From the NCBI RefSeq assembly GCF_905475465.1, contig NC_062257.1, positions 6,386,001 through 6,450,000 on the forward strand: a stretch of DNA of 64,000 nt, given 5' to 3'. The notes beneath the pieces are model-generated. The model did not search any database. It saw only the letters and a list, made by a program, of their open reading frames with translations, and was not told the origin of the DNA. The DNA comes from Pieris napi. Taxonomy: Eukaryota; Arthropoda; Insecta; Lepidoptera; Pieridae. Positions 43,823 to 54,720 of the stretch are shown one piece after another (within the stretch, counting starts at the first letter, position 1; the number at the start of each line of letters is the position of its first letter). Position numbers and translations under genes: made by a program.

Positions 43823-43966
43823 CCTCAAACACTGCAGCAGCTCACTGAAGCGTTGATTGAAGAATGGGAGCGAATTCCACAAGAAGATATTCGGAGGATC
43901 ATACGAAGCATGCCACGTCGTTGTCAAGCCGTGACTAGGGCTCATGGAGGCCACACACGTTACTGA
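43823..43966 (+). pseudogene. Tc1-like transposase C-terminus
   Basis: It encodes PQTLQQLTEALIEEWERIPQ, EDIRRIIRSMPRRCQAVTRA and HGGHTRY then TGA. The closing SMPRRC-AV--A-GGHTRY is the hallmark end of Tc1-family DDE transposases. The catalytic part is missing; the upstream 43330-43600 cannot be aligned by eye. Confidence 0.8.
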
Positions 43967-44224
43967 AAGTCACTAAAGACGAATATTCAAACGATATAAG
44001 AATATTAATTCTTTGATGGACCTTTTTTATCACCAATTAGTTTTTCGTCTACATTGCACATTTTAATTTTTTTTTAATAAAAAAAATACAAATTGAATTT
44101 TTTTATTAATTGTAGTAATTTACAAATTAACAAGGTAAAAAATAGCGTACAAGTTAATTTAAATCTAATTTTAGTTTAAGCAATAGAAAGGAGAAAAATC
44201 TTGTTCCGCTAATTGTTTTGAGCA

Positions 44225-44263
<39 letters not shown>

Positions 44264-44891
44264 TATCAATCCGTCAATTGTTGATCATGCGTGCTATATC
44301 GCGAGCACTTTGTTGATCCGAAAACCTATGTTGATCCGGGTGGTTTTTGTTGATCCAATATAATATTTTTCATACAAATGTGGTTCCGACCGGATCAACG
44401 ATTTACTCCGTTGAAGTTTAGGAAACGCAACCGAAATGTTGATCCAATATACGAATCCACTCCGATAGTTGTTGATCCGATTCAAATGGGCCAATCAGAA
44501 GTCAGCAAGTCCTCCTATTGGACTTACCTAAGGTATTTGGATGGTTTAATTCCTATAATTTATTGCAAGACCACCTAATCAGTAACTTTTCTTTATTTAT
44601 TCAGTTTTTATGTTTATAGGTATGATATATATTTATGGTAAGGAAATTTATGACGACACGCGCTTGTCGCTTACCCGATGTTAAGCTTCGTGGCTAGCTT
44701 CATGCATGCCAGCAGCTTTATGTCATACAGAGTATGTGATATTGTATTGCACTCAGTAACCCTGAGATATAAGATCTAGAGTCTCGAAGCCCTGTTATTA
44801 CTCCGCAAATAATGCCCTTCATCCCGGGACACCGTAGCGTTGTTTAGCTACCGCTTGGCCGTTGATTAACTGACAAAGGTCTGGCCTTTCC

Positions 44892-47003
44892 TCAGACTGG
44901 CCTTCGCAACAGTCCTACCAATACTCGATATAGTCTTATATAAATTGACGTATCACACAGAATCTTCATTAAAATATATTTACTTTTTTTATAAATATTG
45001 TTAACATACGTGTTAAGTTGCATCCAAGTCCTATTTTGAAGAATAGGTTCTTTATTTAAAACTTCCATACATTTGTTTTTGCCTGGATTTATCTTTTTAT
45101 TTATGTATGATTGGAAATATTTTTTGACTAATTGTATCTCTTCATCCGACCACTTTCTATGACTGTTTTTTTTCGTTTCTGAATTGGATTATCACTATCA
45201 CTATCGCTTAAACTTGGGCATTTTATTTTTGTCTTTCTGTTATTTGGTTTAATATTGATATTTTTATTTTTAGAATCTTTATGATATATATTATTTTCTT
45301 TGGCTCGTCTAGTTTTACTTCGTTTCTGAATCTGTTTATCATCATCAACATCGCTTTCACTTGTACTACTTGACCATTTTCTTTTTGTGTTGCTTCTGTT
45401 TGGCTTAATTTTGGGGTCTTTATTTTTAGGGTCTTGGTTGTAATGATTGTCTTGTTTTTTATCGTTTACTTCATTATAGTCTCCAATTTCTATATCGTCC
45501 ATGTTCTTATTGACTGTAGTTTCTGGTGTTTCGATAGATATTTTGGGGTTTGTAAGTAAGATGTTAGATTGGTCGCTTTCTATTGCCGAATTTTTTGAAG
45601 ATGGCGTCTCTTCCTCAAAGTTTTTAGTTTCTTGGTATGATTGAGACCTAATCGTTTCTATTATGTTACTCTTCTTCTCCATTAATGTATTTTCATATTC
45701 TAAGAGTTGAGATCCTACAACAGCTTTTTGGAATACCTGCATAGGCAATCTATAATTTTGTGCATGAACTGATATATTATGCCCTAGAAATCCTGCCAAT
45801 TGCTCAGTATAATGATCATTTTGTTTAGAATGAATTTGGGACATTGTAGCAATATGATGTCTCATTCCGGTTGATGTAATCATCTCGGGGCGTTTCAAAT
45901 TACACTGTTTTTTTATCATATCTAAACACTTACCGCCCGCAAAAGGTTCTTGTGTACCAGGTCTTGGAAATAAATATTGGTTGGAGCTTGGCATTTTTAA
46001 ATCTTCACGGCAAGCTATTTTTAAATCTATGTTTTCTCGCATTATTTTTGTTAGTTTAGTTACTTTGACCATGCCTGTTTGTTCATTAAAGCCACACATT
46101 TCTTTTATGGCACTTACAAATGTTTAATTGTTTTCAGGATCAATTGCGTCAGTGAGATTTTCAATAGTTGTGTCTTTTTTCCGCAATAAAATTAAAAGAG
46201 TAGCTAAATCTCTCATTTTGGAGAAAATCGCTTTACGACTTCGTCGTTCTTTTTTCTTCTTCAAGAGACGAGCACCGTATGCTATGATTAATAGATCATT
46301 TTTAACTACTAATGAAATTTCATCAGAACGAAGATGCGACAGTATTTTTTTCTTTTAGCTCAATCGAAGCGTTCGCCGTATTGGGAACGATTGTTAAGCT
46401 GTGATTAAACAATGCTTTTCTTTTAAGTGACGGAAGAACATGTTCAGAAGCTTTACAATTTCTTAAATGTCTGAAAAATGAAGATCTTTTAAATGTACCC
46501 AAGCATGTTTTACAAGTAGCGTAAGTTGACGGACTAGAGGTACCCTGGTTGCTTCGTTTTGATGGTAATAAGGTTAAATGAGCGTCCCGATCAAAGCTAT
46601 TAGAATTGTGTAAAAAAATTCCCTTGTTTCTCAATTTATCTGTAATTTTTTGTCGTTTTAGCTTTTGTATTTTAGGGTCTGTATCATTAATAGCTTTATA
46701 CTGAAGAACTTCGATTTCATCTGCGTGGTTACGTAAAAGATGTCTAGAATAATTACGTATAGTTACAATTGCTTGACAGTAGAAACATGCATTTCTTCGG
46801 TACCACTTACGTTTTCTCGCCGTATTATTAACGCTTTTTTCAACTTTACCTCCTCCAAAATCCGTAATTCCTTCTATGAGTACACTTACGCCCTCATTAG
46901 TCGATAAGTTCTGGCTACTTTCCCCACTATTGACTTGTGTGTTTCTTTCTTGTAACTGTTTTACTTTTCTATTGCAATTTTTTTCAACTGAACGACTGGG
47001 TCG
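44892..47003 (-). pseudogene. Zinc-finger/tyrosine-recombinase/Myb-like gene relic
   Basis: Three colinear minus-strand segments form one protein-like unit. First, 47003-46346: open upstream of the Met at 46634, with zinc-binding patterns CFYCQAIVTIRNYSRHLLRN-H and CKTCLGTFKRSSFFRHLRNC. Second, about 46350-45170: LRSDEISLVVKNDLLIIAYG, KMRDLATLLILLRKKD, then ATG 46099 onward with TSTGMRHHIATMSQ, LAGFLGHNISVHAQNYR; R80, H107 and Y116 of that frame fit the R/H/Y set of tyrosine recombinases. Third, about 45165-44892: RKWSDEEIQLVKKYFQSYI, PGKNKCMEVL and NRTWMQLNTYVNN, Myb/SANT-like. Lesions: frame changes at A-tracts 46345-46351 and 45166-45173, and an in-frame TAA at 46124-46126. Related multicopy proteins exist in fish and invertebrates; a Crypton relation is possible but unproven. 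Confidence 0.65.
45128..46099 (-). CDS. Tyrosine-recombinase-like core frame, 323 residues
   Basis: This is the longest uninterrupted part of the recombinase relic. The core TSTGMRHHIATMSQ (residues about 75-88) and LAGFLGHNISVHAQNYRLP (101-119) have the arginine, LGH histidine and terminal tyrosine spacing expected of tyrosine recombinases. Residues about 200-315 are a low-complexity Lys/Asn/Ser tail with an internal duplication (DPKIKPNRSNTKRKW and NINIKPNNRKTKIK, each followed by an acidic S/D run and KQ-QKR). Its Met is probably not the native start, since the same frame continues upstream through one TAA. Confidence 0.55.
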   Translation of the reverse strand: MCGFNEQTGMVKVTKLTKIMRENIDLKIACREDLKMPSSNQYLFPRPGTQEPFAGGKCLDMIKKQCNLKRPEMITSTGMRHHIATMSQIHSKQNDHYTEQLAGFLGHNISVHAQNYRLPMQVFQKAVVGSQLLEYENTLMEKKSNIIETIRSQSYQETKNFEEETPSSKNSAIESDQSNILLTNPKISIETPETTVNKNMDDIEIGDYNEVNDKKQDNHYNQDPKNKDPKIKPNRSNTKRKWSSSTSESDVDDDKQIQKRSKTRRAKENNIYHKDSKNKNINIKPNNRKTKIKCPSLSDSDSDNPIQKRKKTVIESGRMKRYN

Positions 47004-47332
47004 TCATTATATTCATCGTTAAAAGACTAAAAGGTCAAGGTCAAAAGCCCTCGGATCAACGTTAGTTAGTAAGATTTCGCATATAAAACGGATGCACATT
47101 TGACTCGTCGGTATAATATTTGCGACCGTTACGGATCTACAAAAACATTATGTTAATGTATTTTTTGATGGCAAGTATGTTGCAAAGCGACCGATGCAGA
47201 TCCCCAAACAAGCCTTCCATTTCTAATTCGGATCAAAGTATATCAGTTATATTTGTAAAGAGCCAATTATACACTGCAAGAAGGTGGATCAACATTTCTT
47301 TTAATATCTTACTAGATCAACATTTACATAGA

Positions 47333-47374
<42 letters not shown>

Positions 47375-47376
<2 letters not shown>

Positions 47377-48209
47377 TTATATGTTCGCATAGTGAATTCA
47401 CAGTATTATGTATTTAATATTATATTTTTATCGCCTTAGTCCTGTTAAAATGTGTGTATTTTTGTAAATAAATATGATAGAGTTACTATATCAAATCTAT
47501 GAATCATTAACAGATAATCAAGTGATTCATGTTTTATTTTATAAACATAGTAATGTTGAAGTTTAGCCAGAATTTAAAATAGATTTATGTATGAGTAAAA
47601 TTGGTTTTAACAATTTGGCTGAGTTTTGACTAAAAATTATTTCGCAAGCTGTTTTTAATATATATAGATCCGATCACAAAACGACCTCAGTGCCTATATC
47701 AAGACTGGTAAAAAACGTTTGTCCTGAAGTTGAAATTTATCATTTTTCAGTAATTTATGTAAAAAAATAAAAAGAAAGTTTGCTTTTGTGTTAAAAAATG
47801 TGAGCCGTCACGGGACGCCTGGCAGATGTGAAACATCGACATTATTTTGTAAAAGTAATGTGCAGAAAAGAACAGATTTTGATAGGAACTAAATATGTCA
47901 TAATGATAAAATAAAATATTAAGAGTTTTTCCAGATAACGATGACTATTTATTGAATAAACATTTATTTTCATTAAATACAAAAATTTACGAATTTATTT
48001 CAAATCGCGACTACTTAATTCGTTTAATCAGTGACTTCGAAATACACATACCGTACACACTACTGCATATAGACATACAGTCTATATGCAGTAGTGTATA
48101 TACCACCAACATATAGCGTGGCAACGCGTCGCCACGGCATGCGTCGCCACGCCAGAAATCGGTTTTACGTGCGGCTATAGATGTTTCACATCAAAATTAA
48201 TTAATAAAT
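47375..48209. other. AT-rich intergenic sequence with a perfect hairpin
   Basis: Nothing coding is recognised. 48057-48097 holds an 18-bp perfect inverted repeat, and 48118-48175 a GC-rich block with repeated cgtcgccacg. Confidence 0.45.
48057..48097. repeat. 18-bp perfect hairpin
   Basis: The arms acactactgcatatagac (48057-48074) and gtctatatgcagtagtgt (48080-48097) are exact inverses around the loop ataca. It is too short for a standard animal microRNA precursor unless flanking bases pair as well, which they do not. Confidence 0.8.
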
Positions 48210-48495
48210 CAGTTTATTTACGCTTCAACCTTTTTTAGGTCTGGGCCTCAGATCACTGACATGTGTTCATGATCATTTGTCAATATAATGAGCAAGTAGG
48301 TGATCAGACTCCTGTGATACACGCCGTTGACTTTTTGTGTCCAAGGCAGGCCGGATTCCTCACGATGTTTTCCTTCTCTGTTTGAACGAATGTTAAATGC
48401 GCATATAGAAAGAAATTCCATTGGTGCACCAGCCGGGGATCGAACCTACAACCTCAGGGATGAGAGTCGCACGCTGAAGCCACTAGGCCAACACT
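48210..48495 (-). mobile_element. SINE family A copy
   Basis: The minus-strand head gttggcctagtggcttcagc gtgcg and ggttcgatccccggctggtg, the body and the end ctgaggcccagacctaaaa are all present. Confidence 0.8.
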
Positions 48496-48785
48496 GCTAT
48501 CTAATTAATAAATACATATTTAAAAATAACTCGTGTAACTGAGGTTCAATGTTATATATAGCAATTATATATCGTTCTGAATCCCTTAACATATAAACAA
48601 GTAATCGATAACAGACAAGAGTCTGACTGTTAATGTCTACTACTGAGTGATCTTTTCACCATTTACATTATGGTTATGTATACAAAGAGTTGTTCAGTCA
48701 TACTATGAGCGACGCATGCGCATACGGTTTCACCCTTTATAGCTCAGATCAAGTGTCTAGACTCTAGATCTAGTTTTTCATAATT

Positions 48786-49225
48786 TTGGAAGTGAAACTT
48801 CTTTAGGCGCATTAGGGTAAAAGTTTCACGGAACGTCACGAAGATGTGCAGCGTTTTTGTCGAAGAAAAGAGAGAGAGCGATTGAGAAGGGTGAATTACC
48901 TTATAGAAATTATATTTTTAAAATTAAAATTTCATGAATTTATGAAATATTAGTATTTTATGCAAAATAATTGATTGAAATCTCAAATGACGGATTTTAT
49001 TGTAAATTAAAAAAATTAAATTTATTATTTGTATTAAATATCGATTCTTAATATTTTAAGGACATTTAAATTCATTTAATTCCTAACATATGTTCCTTTT
49101 TCCCTCCCTCTAAGTCTCGGAAATCTAAGGTTTTGGATTTGTATCAATGAGTGAATAAGAGCTAAAAATTAGTTTGTCAAAGAAGTTTCACTTCTGACTT
49201 CAACTTTCTACGCACGCACTTTTTT
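48786..49225 (+). mobile_element. Palindromic-end MITE, GAA-type, about 440 bp
   Basis: The left end is ggaagtgaaacttctttagg cgcattag and the right end tttgtcaaagaagtttcact tctg, closing in ctacgcacgcac plus a T-run. The palindrome is GAAGT-GAA-ACTTC, versus GAAGT-TAT-ACTTC in copies A to C. A truncated inverse copy lies at 7208-7530. No coding frame. Confidence 0.75.
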
Positions 49226-49558
49226 TTTATTGTTGGGAAATCAACATCATTTACGCTTTTCATTTTATTTATTGTTGATGTATGTATTAAAATTAGTCTT
49301 TCAGTTGTACTTACTAAAATGGATATGTGTTATATAATTGGAATTAATTATTATTACATCTTGATTTCAATACACGAAAACTCTAATTGAATTCCACAAT
49401 TGCATTTGATAAATAGATCGATTTTAGACGTTTATGTCATAAATAAACTAGAACTGGCAAACCGTTAAACGTATAATTTACAGTCGACATTAAACGAGAC
49501 CTTCAGCTATTGGCTTTTCCAGATGTTGGCTTCATTCATCGGGTCCATTGCTATTAAG

Positions 49559-49979
49559 GGGGCGTCCATAAATTACGTGAGGTGTTTAAGGGGGGAGGGG
49601 GTCGAGTCAAATCTCATTTAATCTTACGTTGGAGAGAGGGGGGTCGCGGCAAATATCACGCAATTTGCTGAAAAAAAAAAATTATAGGAAAACGGTTGAC
49701 CCTAAAGGCCATCTCTGCAACTTCCCGCTAACTCCATATCTAAACGGTCAACATTTCACTTTTTTTGTTTTAGTCATATATAAAAGCACGAAGCAATTTT
49801 TTTTTCTTTTTTGAATAACAATCCAACGCGTTTACGTAAGAAACCCACATTTTGAAAAATCTCACGTGAGATTGGGGGTTGGGGGAGGGGGTTGAATAAA
49901 ATCTCACGACATCTTACCAGGGGGGGAGGGAGGTACAGGAAATTGAAAAAAACACCTCACGTAATTTATGGACGGCCCC
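49559..49979. mobile_element. PIF/Harbinger-type MITE with 30-bp inverted ends
   Basis: The left end gggggcgtccataaattacg tgaggtgttt and the right end aaacacctcacgtaatttat ggacggcccc are inverted copies. TAA flanks both ends (49556-49558, 49980-49982 region). G- and C-rich tracts (ggggggagggggtcgag, gggggttgggggaggggg) fill the subterminal parts. No transposase frame remains. Confidence 0.8.
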
Positions 49980-50040
49980 TAAGTGCTATTTTTGAAATTT
50001 CTTCTTAAAAAAATGGTTTTCTGTACTTTACGGACGATAG

Positions 50041-50327
50041 TTTAACGTGACAACGTCATAACAAAACATTGATGAAATGATTGCATACTTTTATGAACAA
50101 ATTTTATATTTTTTATTGAATTATCACTATTTTATGGATAAAAACAAATGAAGAGTGGACGTATAGGCTAATCGAGTGGAAGAAAGATAGATTCGGCGCA
50201 ATCGTCCAATAAGCGTGACGGGACAGTGAGCGTAACGCGACAGTGAGCGTAACGGGACAGTGAGTCATGGTTTTTCGTGCGTGCAACCGGCGTACATCGA
50301 TTTATTAGACGTTGTCACGTCAAAAAG
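50041..50327. mobile_element. Small element with TTTAACGTGACAACGTC ends
   Basis: The left end tttaacgtgacaacgtc and the right end gacgttgtcacgtcaaa are inverted with one mismatch. The interior has three 17-bp tandem units, gcgtgacgggacagtga, gcgtaacgcgacagtga and gcgtaacgggacagtga, at about 50212-50262. Confidence 0.65.
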
Positions 50328-50444
50328 AAAGAAAGATCTTAGGAATTAGCGTCGTCGTCGTCGTAGTATAAACAAACTTTAAGCATTATTGTGAGATGAT
50401 GATGATAAAGGAGGCGTGGTAGTTATACAAACTTATATAGTTTA

Positions 50445-50770
50445 AACGGGCCGGCAACGTACTTGTGAGCCTTCTGGCAATGTGCGTGTCCGTCGGCTTC
50501 ACTTAACATCAGGTGAGCGTACGTTTCTCCCTTTTAATTTTATCACATTGCCAGAGGGATCGCATTTGCGTTGCCAGCCTTTTAAGAATTGTTATGCTCT
50601 TCTTTGAAGGACCCTAAGTCGAATCGGTTGGGAAATACATCGGTGGGTAGCTGTTTCCACATAGTGATGGTGCGCGGAAAAATGTCTCTTAAGACGCTCA
50701 GTTTTGGAAGGACAGACTTCACAGTTTTCATATTCTGCCTAGATGTCCGAAGATGACTTCTCTAAACACT
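50445..50770. repeat. Dispersed lepidopteran repeat, two partial copies
   Basis: 50445-50525 (gggccggcaacgtacttgtg ... cttaacatcaggtgagcg) is followed by 50545-50770 (gccagagggatcgcatttgc, accctaagtcgaatcggttg, ttccacatagtgatggtgcg), which together span most of the family body. Confidence 0.6.
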
Positions 50771-51111
50771 CTGTCTCTCTCTCTCTCTGATGCTGTGTTA
50801 CTCTACTGTTTATACATTCTGTAGGATCACCGCCATTAAGTGAAGTACACTCCCTGACTCAATACAATTGGCTACCTCTGACCTCTTTTAAAAATCTTCT
50901 ACTTATACCTCTTAACCATATCCTATCCTGCTCAATCTTGACTTTTGTAATTAATTTATTTTCTTATTCTTTTGTATAGCATTTTGAATTGTGATTCATT
51001 AACCTTAAAATAAGTTTCTTGTAAATAATGTTATGTACTTGTTTTTTATTTGTAATGTAACGAAGTTTTAATAAATAAACAATAATATTTCTCTAAAAAA
51101 TAATTATTATT

Positions 51112-51335
51112 AAGCCTTAATTACTGTAAAATACTTATCCTTGTAAATCTGTGAAGTACTATAAACACTAATAAGCAAGCAAGCCAGTTAATTTCTGTTT
51201 TACAGCTTGACCTTGGACATAGGCTTCTTCTAAAAGCTTGCCTCTTCTCAGCTTTACGTAGCCACATAGGGCCAGCTGCTCTACTTATATCATCTTCCCA
51301 TCTTTTTATTTGTCTTCCGTCGAGGAAGCTATTCC
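51112..51335 (-). pseudogene. LINE reverse-transcriptase C-terminal relic
   Basis: The minus strand encodes NGRKKKRNSFLDGRQIKRWE, DDISRAAGPMWLRKAEKR and RRSLCPRSSCK and ends in the family tail aaggcttaataataatta. The GRQ-KRWEDDI ... AGP-W motif is the same as in 7698-7982. Confidence 0.75.
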
Positions 51336-51588
51336 GTTTCTTTTTTCGTCCATTATCTAAAATATAGTTAGTTGTGGCGAATAGATTAAGAAATTTCAAG
51401 TTCTTTATGCAGAAATCGTGACAGACGGAAGCTATTTATTACAGTGACTCAGTGGTTGCGTCATTGGCTATTTAGTCTGGAGTGTCTCACGCCCCTTTAT
51501 ATGTGTATAATAATAATAAGCCTTTAATCATCCACATCTTATTGACATACATTTTACAAAAATATATATAAATATAATTTTACTACTG

Positions 51589-52345
51589 ATGCGGCCCCTG
51601 GCCAGGAAAGGGCCTCCTCCAACTTTTTCCGCCCAATTTTATTTTTTTCCATCGTCATCCAATTTGTTCCAACTACCCTTTTCCTTTTTCCTTTTGGGCG
51701 GCCCCTATCCGGGAGTAGGACTCGTCCAACTTTTTCCACCCAATTTTATTTTTTTCCATCGTCATCCAATTTGTTCCAACTACCCTTTTCCTTTTTCCTT
51801 TTGGGCGGCCCCTATCCGGGAGAAGGACTCCTCCAACTTTTTCCACCCAATTTTATTTTTTTCCATCGTCATCGAATTTGTTCCAACTACCCTTTTCCTT
51901 TTTCCTTTTGGGCGGCCCCTATCCGAGAGAAGGACTCCTCCAACTTTTTCCACACAATTTTATTTTTTTCCATCGTCATCCAATTTGTTCCAACTACCCT
52001 TTTCCTTTTTCCTTATGGGCGGCCCCTATCCGGGAGAAGGACTCCTCCAACTTTTTCCGCCCAATTTTATTTTTTTCCATCGTCATCCAATTTGTTCCAA
52101 CTACCCTTTTCCTTTTTCCTTTTGGGCGGCCCCTATCCGGGAGTAGGACTCGTCCAACTTTTTCCACCCAATTTTATTTTTTTCCATCGTCATCCAATTT
52201 GTTCCAACTACCCTTTTCCTTTTTCCTTTTGGGCGGCCCCTATCCGGGAGAAGGACTCCTCCAACTTTTTCCACCCAATTTTATTTTTTTCCATCGTCAT
52301 CCAATTTGTTCCAACTACCCTTTTCCTTTTTCGTTTTGGGCTAGT
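51589..52345. repeat. 107-bp minisatellite, seven copies
   Basis: The motif gggcggcccctatccgggag starts units at 51696, 51803, 51910, 52017, 52124 and 52231, an exact 107-bp period, with a first divergent copy (gcggcccctggccagg) at 51590. Because 107 is not a multiple of three and no frame contains a stop, plus-strand frames of 178 to 222 codons arise in three registers; these are not genes. The inverse of each unit reads KGKRKRVVGTNWMTMEKNK and KKLEE, so the unit came from the 3' end of a LINE. Confidence 0.92.
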
Positions 52346-53440
52346 ACATCCAATTACTGTTTTAGACCATCTGTCATATCCTATAGGCCAGGTGCCCTGC
52401 CCATCTCCATTTAATAATTGTCACAAAATTGACATGTGACGTCATATTCCTACATAATAGCTATTTATGGATTCGCGAATGCTTGGCGGACCCATGCGAC
52501 TTCAATACAAAGAGACCCCTCGTGAGTTGTGCTGCGATATCACGGGCAACTCCGTTGTGAGGATGTTATATGGCTCTGTTGGGGTTCTTAAGTTCTCATT
52601 GTTAACATGTGTGATATTTGAGAGTAAATTTAAATAAACACAGATTAGCCGAATCGACGTAGCATGTAAATATGTCAGAATAACAATTGACGCACTATAA
52701 ACCTGACGTTTGTCTATGTGTGTGCAAGCACAGTACATTAAGGAAGTGGTGCGACGCCATCTTGCATAGATAAGCGTTTTGGCGGGTTTTTAAAATTATG
52801 ATTATTTAATTATATTTTAAAAGCACTATGTAATTGTTCCATAGTCTCTAATTTGAAATGGTTTTATAAATCTTGTCAAATAGCCCATTCGAGGTGACTA
52901 ATTAAATTTTAACTAGGGCAGAAGTTTAAGCTAAAATATATATGATTAAAGCATAAACATAATATCTCGAATAGCTGGCGCCTACAAGACTGTGTTTACA
53001 ACAGATACATACTTAAAAATCAGATTTTATGACGCTTGGCTAGTTTTGTGACAGCTGCACAGAGTATAATTTATTTTATAGATATGTCATCGAATCTCGG
53101 CAATGTATAAAAGCTTCTTTTACTTTTTCTTTCGTAGAAAAGTGACGAACTGTCAAAAGAACAATATTTTTTATTAAATAAAACACCTTAATATATAAGG
53201 GGGTTAAAAACTGCGCTACCAATTCTTAAAAGGCTAAACTAAACTCAAAACTTCCTCATCTTGAGGAAATTCCCTAAAAAACTCTGTCATCCCAAAATTG
53301 TTTATTAAACTTCGGAAGTTTATTTATTTACATTATACTATTCCTAATCTGAGACATAATTTACTATTCAAACTTGCGTCATTATCTGTTTATTAGTCTT
53401 GGCGAGAATTTGATATAAATTCAAGAATTCGCAAAGGTTT
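52346..53440. other. AT-rich intergenic sequence
   Basis: No exon or repeat family is recognised. Confidence 0.4.
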
Positions 53441-54118
53441 CACGCAATTGTGTGTCGCGGTCGCACGCTGAAGCCACTAGGCCAACACTACTTTACACAT
53501 TCACACTTAAACAAATTTATATTTCTATCTCCTTCTTTTCTGTGTGCCCTTTTTTCTCAAAGGCCTCCTCCAAATCCCGCCATTCCTGTCGGCACTATGC
53601 CACGCTCCAATTGTGAGTCGCGGTCGCACGACGAAGCCACTAGGCCAACACTACTCTTCTACACATTCACACTTCAACAAATTTATATTTCTATCTCCTT
53701 CTTTTCTGTGTGCCCTTTTTTCTCAAAGGCCTCCTCCAAATCCCGCCATTCCTGTCGGCACTATGCCACGCTCCAATTGTGAGTCGCGGTCGCACGACGA
53801 AGCCACTAGGCCAACACTACTCTTCTACACATTCACACTTCAACAAATTTATATTTCTATCTCCTTCTTTTCTGTGTGCCCTTTTTTCTCAAAGGCCTCC
53901 TCCAAATCCCGCCATTCCTGTCGGCACTATGCCACGCTCCAATTGTGAGTCGCGGTCGCACGACGAAGCCACTAGGCCAACACTACTCTTCTACACATTC
54001 ACACTTCAACAAATTTATATTTCTATCTCCTTCTTTTCTGTGTGCCCTTTTTTGTCAAAGGTCTCCTCCAAATCCCGCCATTCCTGTCTGCACTCTGCCA
54101 CTCTCCATGTACCTGCTG
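53441..54118. repeat. 166-bp tandem array, about four copies
   Basis: ttgtgagtcgcggtcgcacg recurs at 53611, 53777 and 53943 (exact 166-bp period) after a first copy at 53448. Each unit joins the head of SINE family A (cacgacgaagccactaggcc aacact) to a LINE-3'-end-like block (aaaggcctcctccaaatccc gccattcctgtcgg). The plus-strand frames of 110 to 163 codons across it are artefacts of the repeat. Confidence 0.92.
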
Positions 54119-54224
54119 TTTCCTTAATTTGGTCTACACCTTCTTGTCTTCCACATTTCCTTTATTTTTTTTTTAATTTCTTTATTTTACAAAAAATATA
54201 ATACAATCATAATAAGTTACATTA

Positions 54225-54720
54225 GCAAACCGCTGTGGTTTATATTGATGTAACCATAACAGTCTTATTTAGGAGCGCGACAAATGCATATAAAAGTAGT
54301 TTTTTAATTTGCTGTTTATATTGGTTGGCGTTAGGCAATCTAATATGTGATTTGGTAGACCATTTATTAGCCGCGGTAGCAAATACCTCAACGTTCTCTC
54401 GCCGTATACGTTGTTTGCTCTCGATGTACAAAGCCGAACTTGCGTTACCGCTCGGGTCTGTACGTTATGCTCCACTCGTTTTTTTTTATGTCACCTCGAA
54501 AAAAGTGCTCGACTAGAAGACATTTGTTAACTTTTTCTGATATGGGAAATATTTTACAGTGTTTGAAAACTCCTATTTCTTCTTTTTTATATGAGTCGAG
54601 CACATTTCTCGAGACAACGTGTTTGAGGATTCGCATTTGGAGGTTATGTATTCGGCTGAGATACGTTGGATAAGTTCTACCGTAGCTACTTAGACCGTAA
54701 TTGATGACTGACACGCATTG
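54225..54720 (-). pseudogene. LINE reverse-transcriptase C-terminal relic
   Basis: The minus strand reads MSVINYGLSSYGRTYPTYLS, RIHNLQMRILKHVVSRN and HFFRGDIKKNEWS; then, after a frame change near 54460, YGERTLRYLLPRLINGLPNH and INSKLKNYFYMHL. This is the C-terminal half of a Jockey/CR1-like ORF2 downstream of the polymerase core. Confidence 0.75.

Larger units (their letters stand above)
44226..47374 (-). mobile_element. Candidate tyrosine-recombinase element bounded by (TA)n and GTTGATCC motifs
   Basis: (TA)n tracts at 44226-44259 and 47337-47374 bound about 3.1 kb. Just inside the left tract, GTTGATC(C) occurs at 44280, 44312, 44330, 44349, 44438 and 44471, with one inverse copy at 44392. 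Inside the right tract the inverse GGATCAAC or a near match occurs at 47053, 47230, 47286 and 47314. Both ends therefore carry TGTTGATC about 20 bp from the TA tract, pointing inward. A minus-strand recombinase-like relic fills the centre. Calling this one element is inference from the symmetry. Confidence 0.5.

Noticed and set aside
46128..46358. 76-codon plus-strand open frame
   Set aside because: Shadow of the minus-strand recombinase relic, which has clear protein-family features.
47337..47374. (TA)n tract as an ordinary microsatellite
   Set aside because: Kept instead as a possible border of the recombinase element because a matching tract lies at 44226-44259; by itself it has no information.
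51589..52439. Three overlapping plus-strand open frames of 178-222 codons (Phe/Pro/Ser-rich)
   Set aside because: They arise because the 107-bp minisatellite has no stop in three frames and shifts register each unit; no start context, no domain, and the inverse strand shows LINE origin.
53450..54201. Open frames of 83-163 codons over the 166-bp array
   Set aside because: Products of the tandem repeat; identical peptides appear in several frames.
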